Counted from the stretch's first letter, positions 1-10,089 are shown. The stretch is DNA of 64,000 bases from Vibrio syngnathi (GCF_002119525.1 NZ_CP017917.1:1364001-1428000), one strand, 5' to 3'. The notes: generated by a model from the letters alone, not told the origin. Program-made: numbers and translations.

Positions 1-305
1 CCAAAGATATAGATAGCGTTCTCTGGGTGTTTAAAACGTGGCAATGGTGTTGCACCTTCAGCCAACTCCACGCATACGATCTTGGTTTCTGAATTAAGGT
101 TATCTAAAAACGACTCGACACCATTAAGCGGGATAGTACGCGTTGCACTCTTGGTATCGGTGTGAAATTTTGCAGCCTTGTCATAGCGTTGCCCTGTGTA
201 TTTAACTTCGTCGACTTGGTAGCAACCCGCCGCACGCATAACCGCGCCAACGTTTGTCGGGCTCTTTGGGTTAGTTAAACCAATAGTCACATGGCTCTTG
301 TTCAT
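1..305 (-). CDS. SPOUT/TrmH-type RNA methyltransferase, truncated by the window edge
   Basis: Reading the minus strand from the ATG at 305 gives about 101 residues starting MNKSHVTIGLTNPKSPTNVG, and the frame stays open to the window edge. The early NPKSPTNVGAVMRAAG motif (about residues 12-27) is the conserved N-terminal signature of SpoU/TrmH-family 2'-O-ribose methyltransferases, which use S-adenosylmethionine and fold as a trefoil knot. The C-terminal knot and SAM-binding loop lie outside the window, so the tRNA or rRNA substrate cannot be named. The first 305 bases contain no frame interruption. I am confident of the family and not of the target. Confidence 0.8.
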   Translation of the reverse strand, partial: MNKSHVTIGLTNPKSPTNVGAVMRAAGCYQVDEVKYTGQRYDKAAKFHTDTKSATRTIPLNGVESFLDNLNSETKIVCVELAEGATPLPRFKHPENAIYIF

Positions 306-579
306 GAATCTTTCTCACTTAACGAATAGACATAGCAGGGTGCTACAAAGCGTCGCATTCTACCAAAGCAGCGTCAAATTCAAAAGCATCGAAACAAACA
401 GCTCTCTTTAGCATTAAGTCCCTACCCACAAGGTTTATCACTTCAAAAACTTAACCGTCATCATATTTATCAAACAAAAAGGTTTCAGGATAACAATTCA
501 ACAACAAGTCCGTTTACATTTCGAAACCACATTAATAATGTGTTGAAAATTGCCTGAGACAATCACATAGGAAGTGCTA

Positions 580-2241
580 ATGACCCTCACCATCAAAAAC
601 CGCCTTTATATCCTCTCTTTTATCCCTTTGCTACTAATGGCAATTGGGATGATGAGCGTGACGTATATGAAGAGCACTGAGCTAACCGCACAACAAGTAG
701 AATCGACGCGTAGCAATATGATGGCGATGAAACAAAAGGAACTCAAAGCGTACCTGCAAATGGCTAAGTCTTCGATAACTCCTTTCTTAGAAAAAGGTGC
801 CACGCTTGAAGAAGCATTACCCACATTAAAAACTCTAGAATATGGTGAGTCTGGTTATATTTTTGGCTACAGCTCTAAGGGTGTAAGAATCGTCATCGGA
901 CAAGGTACCGATGGCATTGGTAAAAATTACTACGACCTTCAAGACAAACAAGGCAATTACCTAATCCAAGACCTGATTAAGAACTCAAAAATTGGGGAAT
1001 TCACCACTTACTACTTTCCTAAGCCAGGTCAATCCATTGCGTTACCAAAACTCAGCTACTCAATCTTTATTCCACAATGGGATTTAATGCTCGGCACGGG
1101 TTTTTATACCGATGATATTGACGCCGTGATCAGTGACATGAAAGAGAGCTCGAATGCTGCGCTACAAAGCTCACTGACTGCCATTGCTATTTTCTGTGGC
1201 TTGATTGCCTTAGTGGTAGCGGTTTTCGCTGTTGCAGTGAACCGTACAATCATGCAACCACTCGAGCAATTTGACCGTTCAATCAGTGCCTTTGCAAGTG
1301 GTGAGGCCGACCTAACGGCTCGAATGGAAACCTTCAAAGCGCCTGAGTTCGCCAAACTCAGTGAGAACTTTAATGCCTTTGTTGCTAGCCTACAGACCAT
1401 CATTCGTAGCGTGAGCGATGTGGGTCAGCAAGTTGTATCAGAAACGAGCAGCATGTCTTCTCGCGCAGCTCAGGTCGACGAGATAGCGACAGGTCAACGT
1501 GAAGAGACAGAACAAGTAGCAACGGCGATGACCGAGATGACGACAACTGCGCAAGAGATCTCAAGCAACGCAAGCCAAGCCGCTGACTCAGCTAAACTTG
1601 CAGAGAACAATGCAAAAGAAGCTCAGCAAATTGTCAACGCTGCTGCAGGTTCCGTAGCAGACCTTGCAAGTGAAGTATCAGAGGCAAACACTGTGGTATC
1701 TCGCCTTGAAGGAGATGTACAGAACATTTCATCTTCACTGACTGTCATTCAAGATATAGCGGAACAGACCAACCTATTAGCACTAAATGCCGCGATTGAA
1801 GCCGCGCGAGCTGGTGATCAAGGCCGAGGTTTTGCGGTAGTTGCTGATGAAGTTCGTAAGCTTGCAAGCCGCACACAAGAGAGCACGGGCGACATTCACA
1901 AAATGATCCAACAGCTAAAATCCGCTTCAGATGCCGCGGTGAAAGCAATGGATTCGAGCCAAAGCAGAAGTGCTCAAACGGTAGAAGAAGCGAACGCAGC
2001 AGCTGCAGCACTTGCTAAAATTCAAGATTCGATTGATACCATCATGGACATGAACTCACTCATTGCGACGGCGACTGAACAACAGAATATTGTTGGCCAA
2101 GAGATATCTCAACGCATTGTTGTGATTTCAGACCAAAGTTCTCAATCGGCATCGTTAGCAAACCAAAACCGTACAGGTAGCCAAAACCTAAACAGCCGAG
2201 CAAACGAGTTGTACCACTTGGTTGATCGCTTCACGGTTTAA
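580..2241 (+). CDS. Methyl-accepting chemotaxis protein with single Cache sensor
   Basis: This is an inner-membrane chemoreceptor of 553 residues. A first membrane helix (about 8-28) is followed by a periplasmic sCache_2-type sensor (about 30-185, containing the [13 protein letters not shown] and [10 protein letters not shown] stretches). Then come a second helix (about 195-220), a HAMP segment, and a cytoplasmic signalling hairpin whose tip reads [20 protein letters not shown]. It should pass ligand state to CheA/CheW; the ligand is unknown. The ATG at 580 was chosen over an upstream in-frame GTG at 574 because AGGAAG at 569-574 sits five bases before it. The C-terminus lacks a CheR/CheB-tethering NWxxF pentapeptide. 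It is monocistronic and ends at a strong terminator. Confidence 0.93.
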   Translation: MTLTIKNRLYILSFIPLLLMAIGMMSVTYMKSTELTAQQVESTRSNMMAMKQKELKAYLQMAKSSITPFLEKGATLEEALPTLKTLEYGESGYIFGYSSKGVRIVIGQGTDGIGKNYYDLQDKQGNYLIQDLIKNSKIGEFTTYYFPKPGQSIALPKLSYSIFIPQWDLMLGTGFYTDDIDAVISDMKESSNAALQSSLTAIAIFCGLIALVVAVFAVAVNRTIMQPLEQFDRSISAFASGEADLTARMETFKAPEFAKLSENFNAFVASLQTIIRSVSDVGQQVVSETSSMSSRAAQVDEIATGQREETEQVATAMTEMTTTAQEISSNASQAADSAKLAENNAKEAQQIVNAAAGSVADLASEVSEANTVVSRLEGDVQNISSSLTVIQDIAEQTNLLALNAAIEAARAGDQGRGFAVVADEVRKLASRTQESTGDIHKMIQQLKSASDAAVKAMDSSQSRSAQTVEEANAAAAALAKIQDSIDTIMDMNSLIATATEQQNIVGQEISQRIVVISDQSSQSASLANQNRTGSQNLNSRANELYHLVDRFTV

Positions 2242-2281
2242 TGCTTAATGCTTAGCAAGTAAAAGCTATAAAACATCAATA

Positions 2282-2320
2282 AAAATGGGCTTCAGAATCT
2301 TTGTTCTGAAGCCCATTTTC
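2282..2320. terminator. Bidirectional rho-independent terminator
   Basis: A 16-bp perfect stem (AAAATGGGCTTCAGAA with its complement) surrounds a six-base loop. Flanking A and T runs let it serve both the chemoreceptor on the plus strand and the convergent LysR gene on the minus strand. Confidence 0.9.
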
Positions 2321-2347
2321 TTGTCCATAGTGTCTTGCCAGATAGAA

Positions 2348-3217
2348 CTAGTCTAATTGCTCAGACAAGAAGTCGACTAACAAGCGAACCTTTGAAGACA
2401 AATTACGGTTCTGTGGGTAAAGCGCCCAAATCCCCTCTTTATCGTCTCGGTAATCAGATAACACCTCAACCAATTCACCAGACTCAAGATCTTCACTCAC
2501 GTAATATTCTGGTAGCTGCACTAAGCCAATACTCTGTTTCGCTGCGTCTTGTAAGGCTAAGCCACTGTTACATTTAATGCGTCCGTTAACCCGAACTGAG
2601 CGAGGTCGCCCATTTTCTTTAAAACGCCAATGCTCAAAGCCGCCGACTAAACATTGATGATTACTCAACTCAGAGAGCGTATGCGGTTCACCGTAACGTT
2701 CAATATATTCAGGACTGGCGCACACGTAGAGTTGGCGTTGAGACAGCTTCTTTGCCACAAGACTCGAATCTTCTAAGCGACCAAGACGAATTGCGACATC
2801 GACACCCGAATCAATAAGGTCGAGCTTTTGATTGGTCAACATCAGCTCAAGTTCGACTTGTGGATGGAGCTTTAAGAACTGATGAAGCATTGGGGCGAGT
2901 TGACGCTCACCATAGGTCACCGGCGCCGTTACTTTCAGTAAGCCTTTCGGTGTGGATTGCATCTGCGTGACGGCGAGCTCAGCAATTTCTAAACCCTCGA
3001 CCAACAACTTACATTGCTGGTAATAGAGTTGCCCTGCCTCTGTTAAAGAAACCTTACGAGTCGTTCGATTGAGCAGTTTCACTGCTAGACGTTCTTCGAG
3101 ATTTGCCACTCTACGACTGATTTGAGCCACTGACGTAGCGAGTTTCTGTGCTGCACCAGTAAAGCTTTCGCGCTCTGCCACTGCAACAAACTCACTTACC
3201 CCTTCCCAATTAGCCAT
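2348..3217 (-). CDS. LysR-family transcriptional regulator
   Basis: The protein has 289 residues, the usual LysR length. The N-terminal winged helix-turn-helix (about 1-60) contains ESFTGAAQKLATSVAQISRR and LLNRTTRKVSLTEAG, both typical of this family. The rest (about 90-289) is a periplasmic-binding-protein-like effector domain. It resembles the AaeR/DsdC-like group often called 'LysR substrate binding', but no target gene can be named. The usual divergent partner is missing: upstream lies only the tail of another minus-strand gene. The ATG at 3217 has GG-rich Shine-Dalgarno bases (TAAAGG) immediately before it. Confidence 0.92.
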   Translation of the reverse strand: MANWEGVSEFVAVAERESFTGAAQKLATSVAQISRRVANLEERLAVKLLNRTTRKVSLTEAGQLYYQQCKLLVEGLEIAELAVTQMQSTPKGLLKVTAPVTYGERQLAPMLHQFLKLHPQVELELMLTNQKLDLIDSGVDVAIRLGRLEDSSLVAKKLSQRQLYVCASPEYIERYGEPHTLSELSNHQCLVGGFEHWRFKENGRPRSVRVNGRIKCNSGLALQDAAKQSIGLVQLPEYYVSEDLESGELVEVLSDYRDDKEGIWALYPQNRNLSSKVRLLVDFLSEQLD

Positions 3218-3537
3218 GCCTTTACCCTATGTTGAACTATAGTTACCCATACAGTGTATTGAAGATACAGATTAGTGTCACCTAGCTTAATATGCGCCAT
3301 GCACATACAAAGGCCTTCATTGAAGCTAATATCGCATTCCCCACAAGGCTCCAATTGACCCAATCTACAAAGTTCGAACCGACCTCGTATTACAAATACT
3401 GTTATAAAAAAATACTCGTATCAAAAAAGAAAGCCCGCACTCATTGAGTACGGGCCTTATTATTGTCTATTACAGATGCGTGAGGGTTAAAACTAGAAAC
3501 GATTAGCCACTCACTTTTGCCTATTCAGTCTCAAGTA
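3218..3537. other. Intergenic region between LysR gene and chemoreceptor
   Basis: This holds the LysR promoter side and the terminator of the next minus-strand gene (3433-3456). I see no other gene. A run near 3389-3420 is AT-rich and may include the LysR promoter. Confidence 0.5.
3425..3456 (-). terminator. Rho-independent terminator of chemoreceptor gene
   Basis: An 11-bp stem (GCCCGTACTCA pairing with TGAGTGCGGGC, one G-T pair) has almost no loop. On the minus strand it is followed by a T-rich run. It lies about 80 bases past the stop at 3538. Confidence 0.8.
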
Positions 3538-5175
3538 TTACACTTCAAACTGAGAAACTAGGCTATCAAGCGCTTCACACTGTTCTGCTAGTGAGATGCA
3601 CGCATTCTCAGCATTGTTTGCCATTTCAACCATTTTCATCGTACTTTCGGCGATACGTTGAACATTCTTGTTCACGTCTTCAGACACCTGAGACTGCTGC
3701 GAAGCCGCTGTCGCGATTTGCGTATTCATATCATTCATCTTGCCAATTGAATTGCGAATCTCGCTCAATGAAGAGGCAGCAGTACCTGCTTGAACAATGG
3801 TTTTCTCTCCACTCGCTTTGCTTTCTGTCATCACGCCAACAGCATGTTTAGCGCCTACTTCTAAGCGTTCAATCATTGACTGGATTTCACCCGTACTGTC
3901 TTGAGTTTTACTCGCAAGCGCACGGACTTCATCAGCAACTACCGCAAAACCACGGCCTTGCTCACCAGCACGCGCTGCTTCAATCGCCGCATTTAATGCC
4001 AATAGATTGGTTTGCTCTGCAATGCCTTTGATCACGCCAAGAATAGAAGCAATGTTCTTCACATCAGTATCCAATTCCTGAACCACACCACCTGCATTCT
4101 CGATATCTTGCGCAAGGCGTTCAATTGAAGTTACGGTTAAGCCCAAAGTGCTGTCTGCTAATTCCACTTCATTGTTCGCAACGTTACTTGCGGTTGCCGC
4201 ATCTAATGCGTTACCACTTACCGTTTCACTGGTCGCTTGCATTTCATGAACGGCAGCCGCGACTACTTCACTTTCTCTCTGTTGATTCGAAGAAAATTCA
4301 GCAACACTTTGCGTTATTGATTTAATGTTTTCCATCTCTGCACGTACGGCATTCGATGTCAGAATAACTTGCTCAACAGTGGTGTGTATCTTGCTAACAA
4401 ACTTGTTAAATGCAGAACTTAAACGAGCTATCTCGTCAGAACCTTCAACTTTCATTCGCTGAGCTAAGTTACCATCACCCGATGCGATTTCATTCATCGC
4501 TTTCTCTACATTCTGAATCGGCTGAACGATATAGCGGTTAGATAACCACATCGCAAACAACGCAGCGAGTACAGCAACCGCCATGCCCACTTCGATGATC
4601 AATTTACTTTCTTCAATTGAATCATCAGCTTGCTGGCGAAGTTCTTTTTGTTTCTGGGCAATCAGAGCTCTGATGTCACCAAGTTGAGTACGAATGATCG
4701 TAAACTCAGCGTCTAATGCCGGCGAGTAATCGATGTTGTACTGAAGAGCATTGGCAGGATCTGCAAACATCGGTTCGTGTAGTGCTATCCACTTGCTCAT
4801 TGCGTTAACAAGTTTCGAAAGCTCATCTCGAGAAGAAGAATCCAGCACACCTGCTGTATATAAGGTTTGTACACTTTCAAAACGTGGAACGGCTTTGTAA
4901 GCGTTGTCTTCAAACTCGAATTTTTGATATTCAATCGCCTCGTCATCTTTAGCAAGTAACAAACCTTGCGCCGATGCAATAACTTGATAGATGTCTCGGT
5001 ACCCATCTTCTAGGTTGTCGAGAACCGGTTGAACCACATTATTGAGCTCGTTATTAATCGCCGCTTGCGCGTTAGATTTAATAACGTTAAGTACAGTAAC
5101 AGTTGAGAAAACAATCACGATAACCATTAGAGGGATCGCAATTTTACTCTTAATAGAAAGGTTGTTGATACTCAT
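3538..5175 (-). CDS. Methyl-accepting chemotaxis protein with helical-bundle sensor
   Basis: This 545-residue inner-membrane chemoreceptor has a first membrane helix at about 9-30 and a wholly helical periplasmic region at about 35-190. The region is rich in E/Q/L and looks like a four-helix-bundle (4HB/HBM-like) sensor rather than a Cache domain. A second membrane helix follows (about 192-212), then HAMP (about 213-265) and the signalling domain with [20 protein letters not shown] at the tip. No CheR/CheB pentapeptide is present. The ligand is unknown; helical-bundle sensors in other bacteria bind organic acids or amino acids. The Shine-Dalgarno before the ATG at 5175 is weak. It is transcribed alone. 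Confidence 0.93.
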   Translation of the reverse strand: MSINNLSIKSKIAIPLMVIVIVFSTVTVLNVIKSNAQAAINNELNNVVQPVLDNLEDGYRDIYQVIASAQGLLLAKDDEAIEYQKFEFEDNAYKAVPRFESVQTLYTAGVLDSSSRDELSKLVNAMSKWIALHEPMFADPANALQYNIDYSPALDAEFTIIRTQLGDIRALIAQKQKELRQQADDSIEESKLIIEVGMAVAVLAALFAMWLSNRYIVQPIQNVEKAMNEIASGDGNLAQRMKVEGSDEIARLSSAFNKFVSKIHTTVEQVILTSNAVRAEMENIKSITQSVAEFSSNQQRESEVVAAAVHEMQATSETVSGNALDAATASNVANNEVELADSTLGLTVTSIERLAQDIENAGGVVQELDTDVKNIASILGVIKGIAEQTNLLALNAAIEAARAGEQGRGFAVVADEVRALASKTQDSTGEIQSMIERLEVGAKHAVGVMTESKASGEKTIVQAGTAASSLSEIRNSIGKMNDMNTQIATAASQQSQVSEDVNKNVQRIAESTMKMVEMANNAENACISLAEQCEALDSLVSQFEV

Positions 5176-5427
5176 AAAAGGTTAAGAACCACACGATATT
5201 TAGGAACCTAGTAATATACAGTACAGATATCAAAACCAGCTAAGGTTTTGTGAGCTTAATTTCATAGCAAACGTTATCTATTCTTCAATCGTTCATAATC
5301 CAACCAGCCATCAACTTCGGTATCAAGTCGGATTTGACGATATTGCACTAATTTGCTGCATCCGAGTTCTAATACTGGAGATGTCATCGAAATAACACCA
5401 TAATGTACAGCTCAAAAGTAAATAGGT

Positions 5428-5859
5428 ATGAACATGAAAATTTGTGGTGTTGAAATCAAAGGTAACGATGCAGTCATCTGTCTTCTATCTCTATCAGACG
5501 GTGTATTTAACATTCCTGATTGCCGAGTTTCTAAGGTTGCTATTAGTGACGCAAACGACACTCAGAATATGAAAGATTTTCAATTTTCTTTTGCAAAGTT
5601 AATGGAAGATTACCAAGTAGAAAAAGTGGTAATTCGTCAACGCCAAACTAAAGGCAAATTTGCTGGCGGTGGCTTCGGCTTCAAACTAGAAGCAGCAATT
5701 CAGTTGATCGACGGCCTAGACGTAACCGTTGTATCTCCGAATGAAATCAAAGAAAGCCTTAAGCGCAACCCTCTTATGATGAAGTTCAAAGAAACGGGCC
5801 TTAAGCAGTACCAAGAAGCACCGTTTACCACGGCTTACGCTTGTTTAATGCAGCGCTAA
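5428..5859 (+). CDS. DUF3010 family protein
   Basis: The 143-residue cytoplasmic protein matches DUF3010, a gammaproteobacterial family I recognise from the start MKICGVEIKGNDAVICLL and the RQRQTKGKFAGGGFGFKLEA core. The alternating strand/helix pattern and the early G-V-E-I-K-G-x-D segment suggest a RuvC/RNase H-like fold, but this is inference and no activity is known to me. A second ATG at 5434 is also possible. It stands alone between a minus-strand chemoreceptor and its own terminator at 5891. Confidence 0.85.
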   Translation: MNMKICGVEIKGNDAVICLLSLSDGVFNIPDCRVSKVAISDANDTQNMKDFQFSFAKLMEDYQVEKVVIRQRQTKGKFAGGGFGFKLEAAIQLIDGLDVTVVSPNEIKESLKRNPLMMKFKETGLKQYQEAPFTTAYACLMQR

Positions 5860-5890
5860 TCAATAGTCGTTAGCCAATATTGATACAGAA

Positions 5891-5917
5891 AGAGCCTGAA
5901 TATTCAGGCTCTTTTTT
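5891..5917 (+). terminator. Rho-independent terminator after DUF3010 gene
   Basis: A 10-bp perfect stem AGAGCCTGAA/TTCAGGCTCT has a two-base loop and is followed by TTTTTT. Confidence 0.9.
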
Positions 5918-5945
5918 GTTTCTATGTAATCTATTTCAAGTCGAG

Positions 5946-6111
5946 TTATACCAATCACAGTAAGTAAGTGATCAAAAATAGCGTAGGAAAAAAGCTTGAG
6001 AACAAGGCAGCATTTTTCGATAAGTAGTTATTCTACAATCAAAAGTTCTAACGAAGTTATCGAGATTTTTAACAAGCTAGGGTGACCAGTTAGTTACTAC
6101 GATTGGTATAA
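5946..6111. repeat. Miniature inverted-repeat element of Vibrio type
   Basis: The element is about 166 bp and non-coding. Its ends form an imperfect terminal inverted repeat of about 26 bp, opening TTATACCAATC at 5946 and closing GATTGGTATAA at 6111. The inner arms match at most positions (AGTAAGTAAGTGATCA at the left, TGACCAGTTAGTTACT at the right). Such TATACCAATC-ended elements are, to my recollection, dispersed in Vibrio genomes. There is no open reading frame inside, so any mobility would have to be supplied in trans. Confidence 0.75.
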
Positions 6112-6125
6112 TTTTGGTAGACACA

Positions 6126-7025
6126 TTACCTCTCTAATGCTGTTTGTCTGCGGAACTTAATCAACTCAGGCTTTTTCACCACCAGATAAACAGCGGTCGC
6201 TGACAACGCGAAGCCTATTGCGCCATAAATGTCGAATGACTCTCCAAAAATGAGCCACGCTTGAATGGCTGTTGTGGGGGGAACTAAGTAAAACACCGAT
6301 GCCACACTTGAAGAAGCGCCATGCTCTACCATGTAAAGCAGCAATAAAATAGCAATGCACGATAAAACAATCACTAGCCAAGTCAGAGTCAACGTGAACT
6401 CAATAGTCCAGTTCACCTGCATAGTTTCGTAGCGCATTGCAAAAGGTAAGAACAATGCTGCTGCTGCCAAGTACTGCACCATCGCGCCACCGACCATATC
6501 TGTACCCTGACAAAAGCGCTTCTGATATAAAGTACCGACCGTAATACCCACCAAAGAAACCAAACATAATAACGTTGCCAAGCCTTTTTGGTCGTCTGAC
6601 TGCCACTCAATATTGCCCATCAGCACCAAGCTAATACCTGCGAAACCGAGGGCTAAGCCTAGCCATTGTGCGAAGTTAAAACGCTGTGAGGTACAGCTGA
6701 TCATGATCAACGCCGTAAGAATCGGTTGTAAGCCAACAAGTAGAGAACTCAACCCGGCGGGCATACCCATATCAATCGCGAGATAAGTGCCACCAAGGTA
6801 GAAGCCATGAATCAAAATACCCACCACACAAGCGTGAAAAAATGCTCGACCACGAGGAATACGACGCTTAAGGATTGCAATCAAAACCAAGAATAGCGCC
6901 ACGTTGGCTACCATCCTAAGTGAAAGTAACGTTGCGGGTTCAGCGTATTCAACACCAAGACGAGCGCCAACAAAGCCTGACGACCACAATAGTACAAACA
7001 CAAACGGAATCATTTTAATCAGCAT
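6126..7025 (-). CDS. EamA/DMT-family metabolite exporter
   Basis: The protein has 299 residues and about ten hydrophobic helices arranged as two EamA repeats, opening with PFVFVLLWSSGFVGARLG, the family's first-helix signature. DMT proteins of this type export amino acids or other small metabolites across the inner membrane; the substrate is not predictable here. AGAGG six bases before the ATG at 7025 supports the start. It is divergent from a MocR regulator only 122 bp away, an arrangement that commonly marks the exporter as the regulator's target. Confidence 0.9.
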   Translation of the reverse strand: MLIKMIPFVFVLLWSSGFVGARLGVEYAEPATLLSLRMVANVALFLVLIAILKRRIPRGRAFFHACVVGILIHGFYLGGTYLAIDMGMPAGLSSLLVGLQPILTALIMISCTSQRFNFAQWLGLALGFAGISLVLMGNIEWQSDDQKGLATLLCLVSLVGITVGTLYQKRFCQGTDMVGGAMVQYLAAAALFLPFAMRYETMQVNWTIEFTLTLTWLVIVLSCIAILLLLYMVEHGASSSVASVFYLVPPTTAIQAWLIFGESFDIYGAIGFALSATAVYLVVKKPELIKFRRQTALER

Positions 7026-7072
7026 TACAAACCTCTGGTCAACTCTTCATCAATGCTGTTACCTTAGTTGGG

Positions 7073-7122
7073 TACAGATAACTAATAAAGATACAGATAT
7101 AACACTTTAAATGGTTACAGAT
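7073..7122. promoter_or_regulatory. Three TACAGAT direct repeats, candidate MocR operator
   Basis: TACAGATA occurs at 7073-7080 and 7092-7099, and TACAGAT at 7116-7122, all in the same orientation in the space between the divergent exporter and MocR genes. MocR regulators commonly bind direct repeats in such spaces. Binding by the neighbour is inference. Confidence 0.5.
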
Positions 7123-7147
7123 TAAGTGTGAGTAACAAGGGGGAAAC

Positions 7148-8578
7148 GTGGAAGCAGAACTCAACGGCAATAAATATCTCGCTATAGAACAACACATTAA
7201 GGCTCAGATCGATAAAGGGCTCTTTCACCCAGACGACCGCTTACCTTCCATTCGTCAACTCAGCGAACAACTCGGTGTGAGCAAAAACACCGTGATTCGC
7301 GCTTATCAAGAATTGGAAGCGACGGGCTGGGTTTATTCTGTGCCTAAATCAGGCTATCGTGTGAAAGCACCGAACACCACCATCTGGGATGCACCGAGCC
7401 AGCCTCAAAAAGTCGATCTCTTGTCGGTCACCAAATCTGTACTCTCCCGTCCGAAAGGTCGCTTGAAACTGCTTGCTGGTTCTGCACACCCGAACATTAA
7501 TAACCCTGCCATTCGTAGCTTGTATGCCGAAATCGGTCGCCATAGCCGTTTGCAAACCCAGCTTCCCGGTTATTACCAATTACCTCCCGGCGATGAGCAA
7601 TTAGTGAAGCAGTTGTTAAAGATCACCCATGATCTAGGCGTACCTGCGGGATCGAATGAGATTGCGATTACACATGGTGCTCAACAGGCGATCAGTCTGG
7701 CTTTACGTGCATTAACCAAACCGGGAGACATCGTGGCGGTCGAGTCGCCCTGTTACTTTGGCAATCTACTTTTACTTGAATCGCTTGGCTTGCAGGCCCT
7801 TGAAATACCATGCAGCGTCAGCCACGGAATCGACATTCCTTCACTACAGAGTGCGTTGGACAAATGGGAAGTGAAAACCTTGCTACTAACGCCAAACTTT
7901 ACCAATCCAACGGGTTCACGAATGCCATTGGCTAACCGAAAGGTATTACTGGAGATAACCGGATCTTTACCGATTATCGAAGACGATGTGTTCGGTAGCT
8001 TGGCATTCGACACACCCATTGCCAGCCTCAAAGAGCTTGATGACCAAGATCGAGTCATTTACGTCAACTCTTTGTCCAAGACCTTAGATTCTCGCTTGCG
8101 TATTGGCTGGTTACTCTCAGGTCGTTACCAAGCTCAAGTTGAAAAATACCTGTTATGCGACAACATGGGCAGCTCCAATTTAATGCAATCCGCGGTGGGT
8201 CAATTTCTCACTACCGGTAAATATCGCAGCCACTTATCCAAAATGAAGCGGCTCTACCAAACCAATCAAAAGCAATTTCAAAGCCTGTTAATACAAGCGC
8301 TTGATGGCTATGAACACCTTGTTGGCCGCTACCACTTGTCAAAACCTGAGGGGTCTTTTCTAAACTGGATCACGTTACCTGAATCGGTCGATAGCTACGC
8401 GATTTATCAAGATTGTTTGAAGCACAAATTGGGAATATTACCTGGCACAGTATTTGGGACAAACGATCAATATAAACACTGCTTGCGCTTCACGGTAGCG
8501 AACATCGAAGAGAGTAAAGAGTGGAAAGAAGGGATAGTGACATTAGCGAAGATAATCGCCAAACATACTTCTTTCTAA
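7148..8578 (+). CDS. MocR/PdxR-type GntR regulator with aminotransferase domain
   Basis: The 476-residue protein has a GntR winged helix (about 10-75, with LPSIRQLSEQLGVSKNTVIR) fused to a fold-type I aminotransferase domain (about 105-470). Lys311 in VNSLSK is in the position that binds pyridoxal phosphate, and NFTNPTG (250-256) is another conserved cofactor-domain motif. MocR proteins sense PLP or amine adducts and control neighbouring genes, so the divergent DMT exporter is the obvious target. The GTG start at 7148 is supported by the AGGGGGA just upstream. It is unlikely to be a free-standing aminotransferase because the DNA-binding domain is intact. Confidence 0.93.
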   Translation: MEAELNGNKYLAIEQHIKAQIDKGLFHPDDRLPSIRQLSEQLGVSKNTVIRAYQELEATGWVYSVPKSGYRVKAPNTTIWDAPSQPQKVDLLSVTKSVLSRPKGRLKLLAGSAHPNINNPAIRSLYAEIGRHSRLQTQLPGYYQLPPGDEQLVKQLLKITHDLGVPAGSNEIAITHGAQQAISLALRALTKPGDIVAVESPCYFGNLLLLESLGLQALEIPCSVSHGIDIPSLQSALDKWEVKTLLLTPNFTNPTGSRMPLANRKVLLEITGSLPIIEDDVFGSLAFDTPIASLKELDDQDRVIYVNSLSKTLDSRLRIGWLLSGRYQAQVEKYLLCDNMGSSNLMQSAVGQFLTTGKYRSHLSKMKRLYQTNQKQFQSLLIQALDGYEHLVGRYHLSKPEGSFLNWITLPESVDSYAIYQDCLKHKLGILPGTVFGTNDQYKHCLRFTVANIEESKEWKEGIVTLAKIIAKHTSF

Positions 8579-8765
8579 CCGAATGTTGCCAACGTCTAAA
8601 TCATTCAACAATGAATAAACGTTAACTAAAACAACAAATACAATCACCAAGAAAATGCGTCAAACGATCACAGATAATACTCCGAAATACCTTTGTAAGT
8701 TTTTTAGAGAAATTCAAAAATAATTAGAATTTAACCCCTAACTTTACTGAGTATTTTGTTAGTCT

Positions 8766-8783
8766 TGGAAACAATTATTTACA
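8766..8783. promoter_or_regulatory. Candidate TyrR box
   Basis: TGGAAA-CAATTA-TTTACA matches the TyrR consensus TGTAAA-N6-TTTACA at all but one half-site base. It lies about 40 bases before the aromatic amino acid permease, which is a plausible TyrR target. Confidence 0.65.
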
Positions 8784-8823
8784 ATCCAAACAAAAATTAA
8801 TTGGATCGCTAGAGGTTGTTTTT

Positions 8824-9993
8824 TTGAATATGAAATTATTCGGCAGTTCCCTAATCCTTTCGGGAACGGCATTAGGGGCTGGCATGCTTGCTATTCCCAT
8901 GGTGTTGGCCCAGTTTGGCTTCATGATCAGCTCAGTGCTGATGCTACTTATCTTTATCGGCACCACTTACTCTGCACTCCTACTGGCAGAAGCGTGTACC
9001 AAAACTAAAGATAACAGTGGCATGAGCAGTGTTGCTTACCTCACTCTGGGCTGCAAAGGTAAACACTTTATCAATGCACTCTTTTACCTGCTGCTGGTAT
9101 GCATGCTGATCGCCTATATCTTGGGTGTTGGCGACATCATTCATAAGCTACTGCTCGACGTCGGCGTAGACATCTCTGCATCCGCTGCTTATACCGTTTT
9201 CAGCCTATTGATGGGGGTGATTGTAGTCGCGGGTAAGTCTTATATCGATAAATTAAACCGTGGTCTATTCATCATGATGGTGGTGATGCTCTTCATTGTT
9301 ATTGCCTCTCTGTTTAGTAATATCCGTCTAGATTACCTAACTCAAACTAGCCAATACACGGCCAATGACGTGGTGCAATACAGCGCGGTTATCTTTACTA
9401 GCTTTGCCTCTATGGTGGTGATCCCTTCACTGGTTATCTACAACCGTGAAGCGACTCAAAAGCAGATCCGCAATATGATTCTGTTAGGTTCAGTGATTCC
9501 GCTAGTGTGCTACCTCACTTGGTTGTTTGCGATTATCGGTAACCTTGGCACAGACGCGATCAGCCAGTTCCACAACATTTCAGAACTGATCTCTGCGTTT
9601 AGCGGACAATCTGCTTGGTTAAAAGTCGTGATTGCGCTGTTCTCAGCGCTGGCACTGGTGACCTCTTTCCTTGGTGTATCCATGGCGTTGTATGACCAAA
9701 ACAAAGACGCAGTCACCAACAACAAAGCATTAGCTTATGCTCTGACCTTTGTACTGCCTTTGGTATTAGCAGAGCTGTTCGCAAGCCAGTTCGTGAGCAT
9801 GCTGGACTATGCAGGCATGGTGTTGGTGTTCCTAGCTATCTGGGGACCACTCGCAATGGTGGTTAAGATTCGTAGGCCTGACTTCCCTCACCTACAAACC
9901 GAAGGCAGCTATACAGCAGCCGGTGGCGATACGGCACTGATGGCAACATTCGGTTTTGGTGCGTTGATTTTTATCTCTTGGTTTATGGGGTAA
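8824..9993 (+). CDS. Aromatic amino acid permease (TyrP/Mtr-like, HAAAP family)
   Basis: The inner-membrane protein has 389 residues and about eleven hydrophobic helices. It opens with LSGTALGAGMLAIP (about 12-25), the conserved first-helix motif of the HAAAP family that imports tyrosine or tryptophan with protons. Length and motif fit TyrP/Mtr/TnaB; I cannot tell tyrosine from tryptophan specificity. A TTG at 8824 is eight bases after AGAGG (8811-8815), so I use it. The ATG at 8830 is the alternative and would drop two residues. The TyrR-like box upstream supports an aromatic substrate. It is transcribed alone and ends at a strong terminator. Confidence 0.9.
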   Translation: MNMKLFGSSLILSGTALGAGMLAIPMVLAQFGFMISSVLMLLIFIGTTYSALLLAEACTKTKDNSGMSSVAYLTLGCKGKHFINALFYLLLVCMLIAYILGVGDIIHKLLLDVGVDISASAAYTVFSLLMGVIVVAGKSYIDKLNRGLFIMMVVMLFIVIASLFSNIRLDYLTQTSQYTANDVVQYSAVIFTSFASMVVIPSLVIYNREATQKQIRNMILLGSVIPLVCYLTWLFAIIGNLGTDAISQFHNISELISAFSGQSAWLKVVIALFSALALVTSFLGVSMALYDQNKDAVTNNKALAYALTFVLPLVLAELFASQFVSMLDYAGMVLVFLAIWGPLAMVVKIRRPDFPHLQTEGSYTAAGGDTALMATFGFGALIFISWFMG

Positions 9994-10041
9994 ATCCCAA
10001 TTGAATAGACTATCTGTTGCCATTTAGAAGACAGCAAATAT

Positions 10042-10089
10042 AAAAAGCCCGTTAGTCCGATTATTACCAGCCGGACTAACGGGCTTTTT
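10042..10089. terminator. Bidirectional rho-independent terminator
   Basis: A 17-18-bp near-perfect stem (AAAAAGCCCGTTAGTCCG with its complement) has a 12-base loop. It separates the plus-strand permease from the convergent ohrR gene. Confidence 0.92.
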
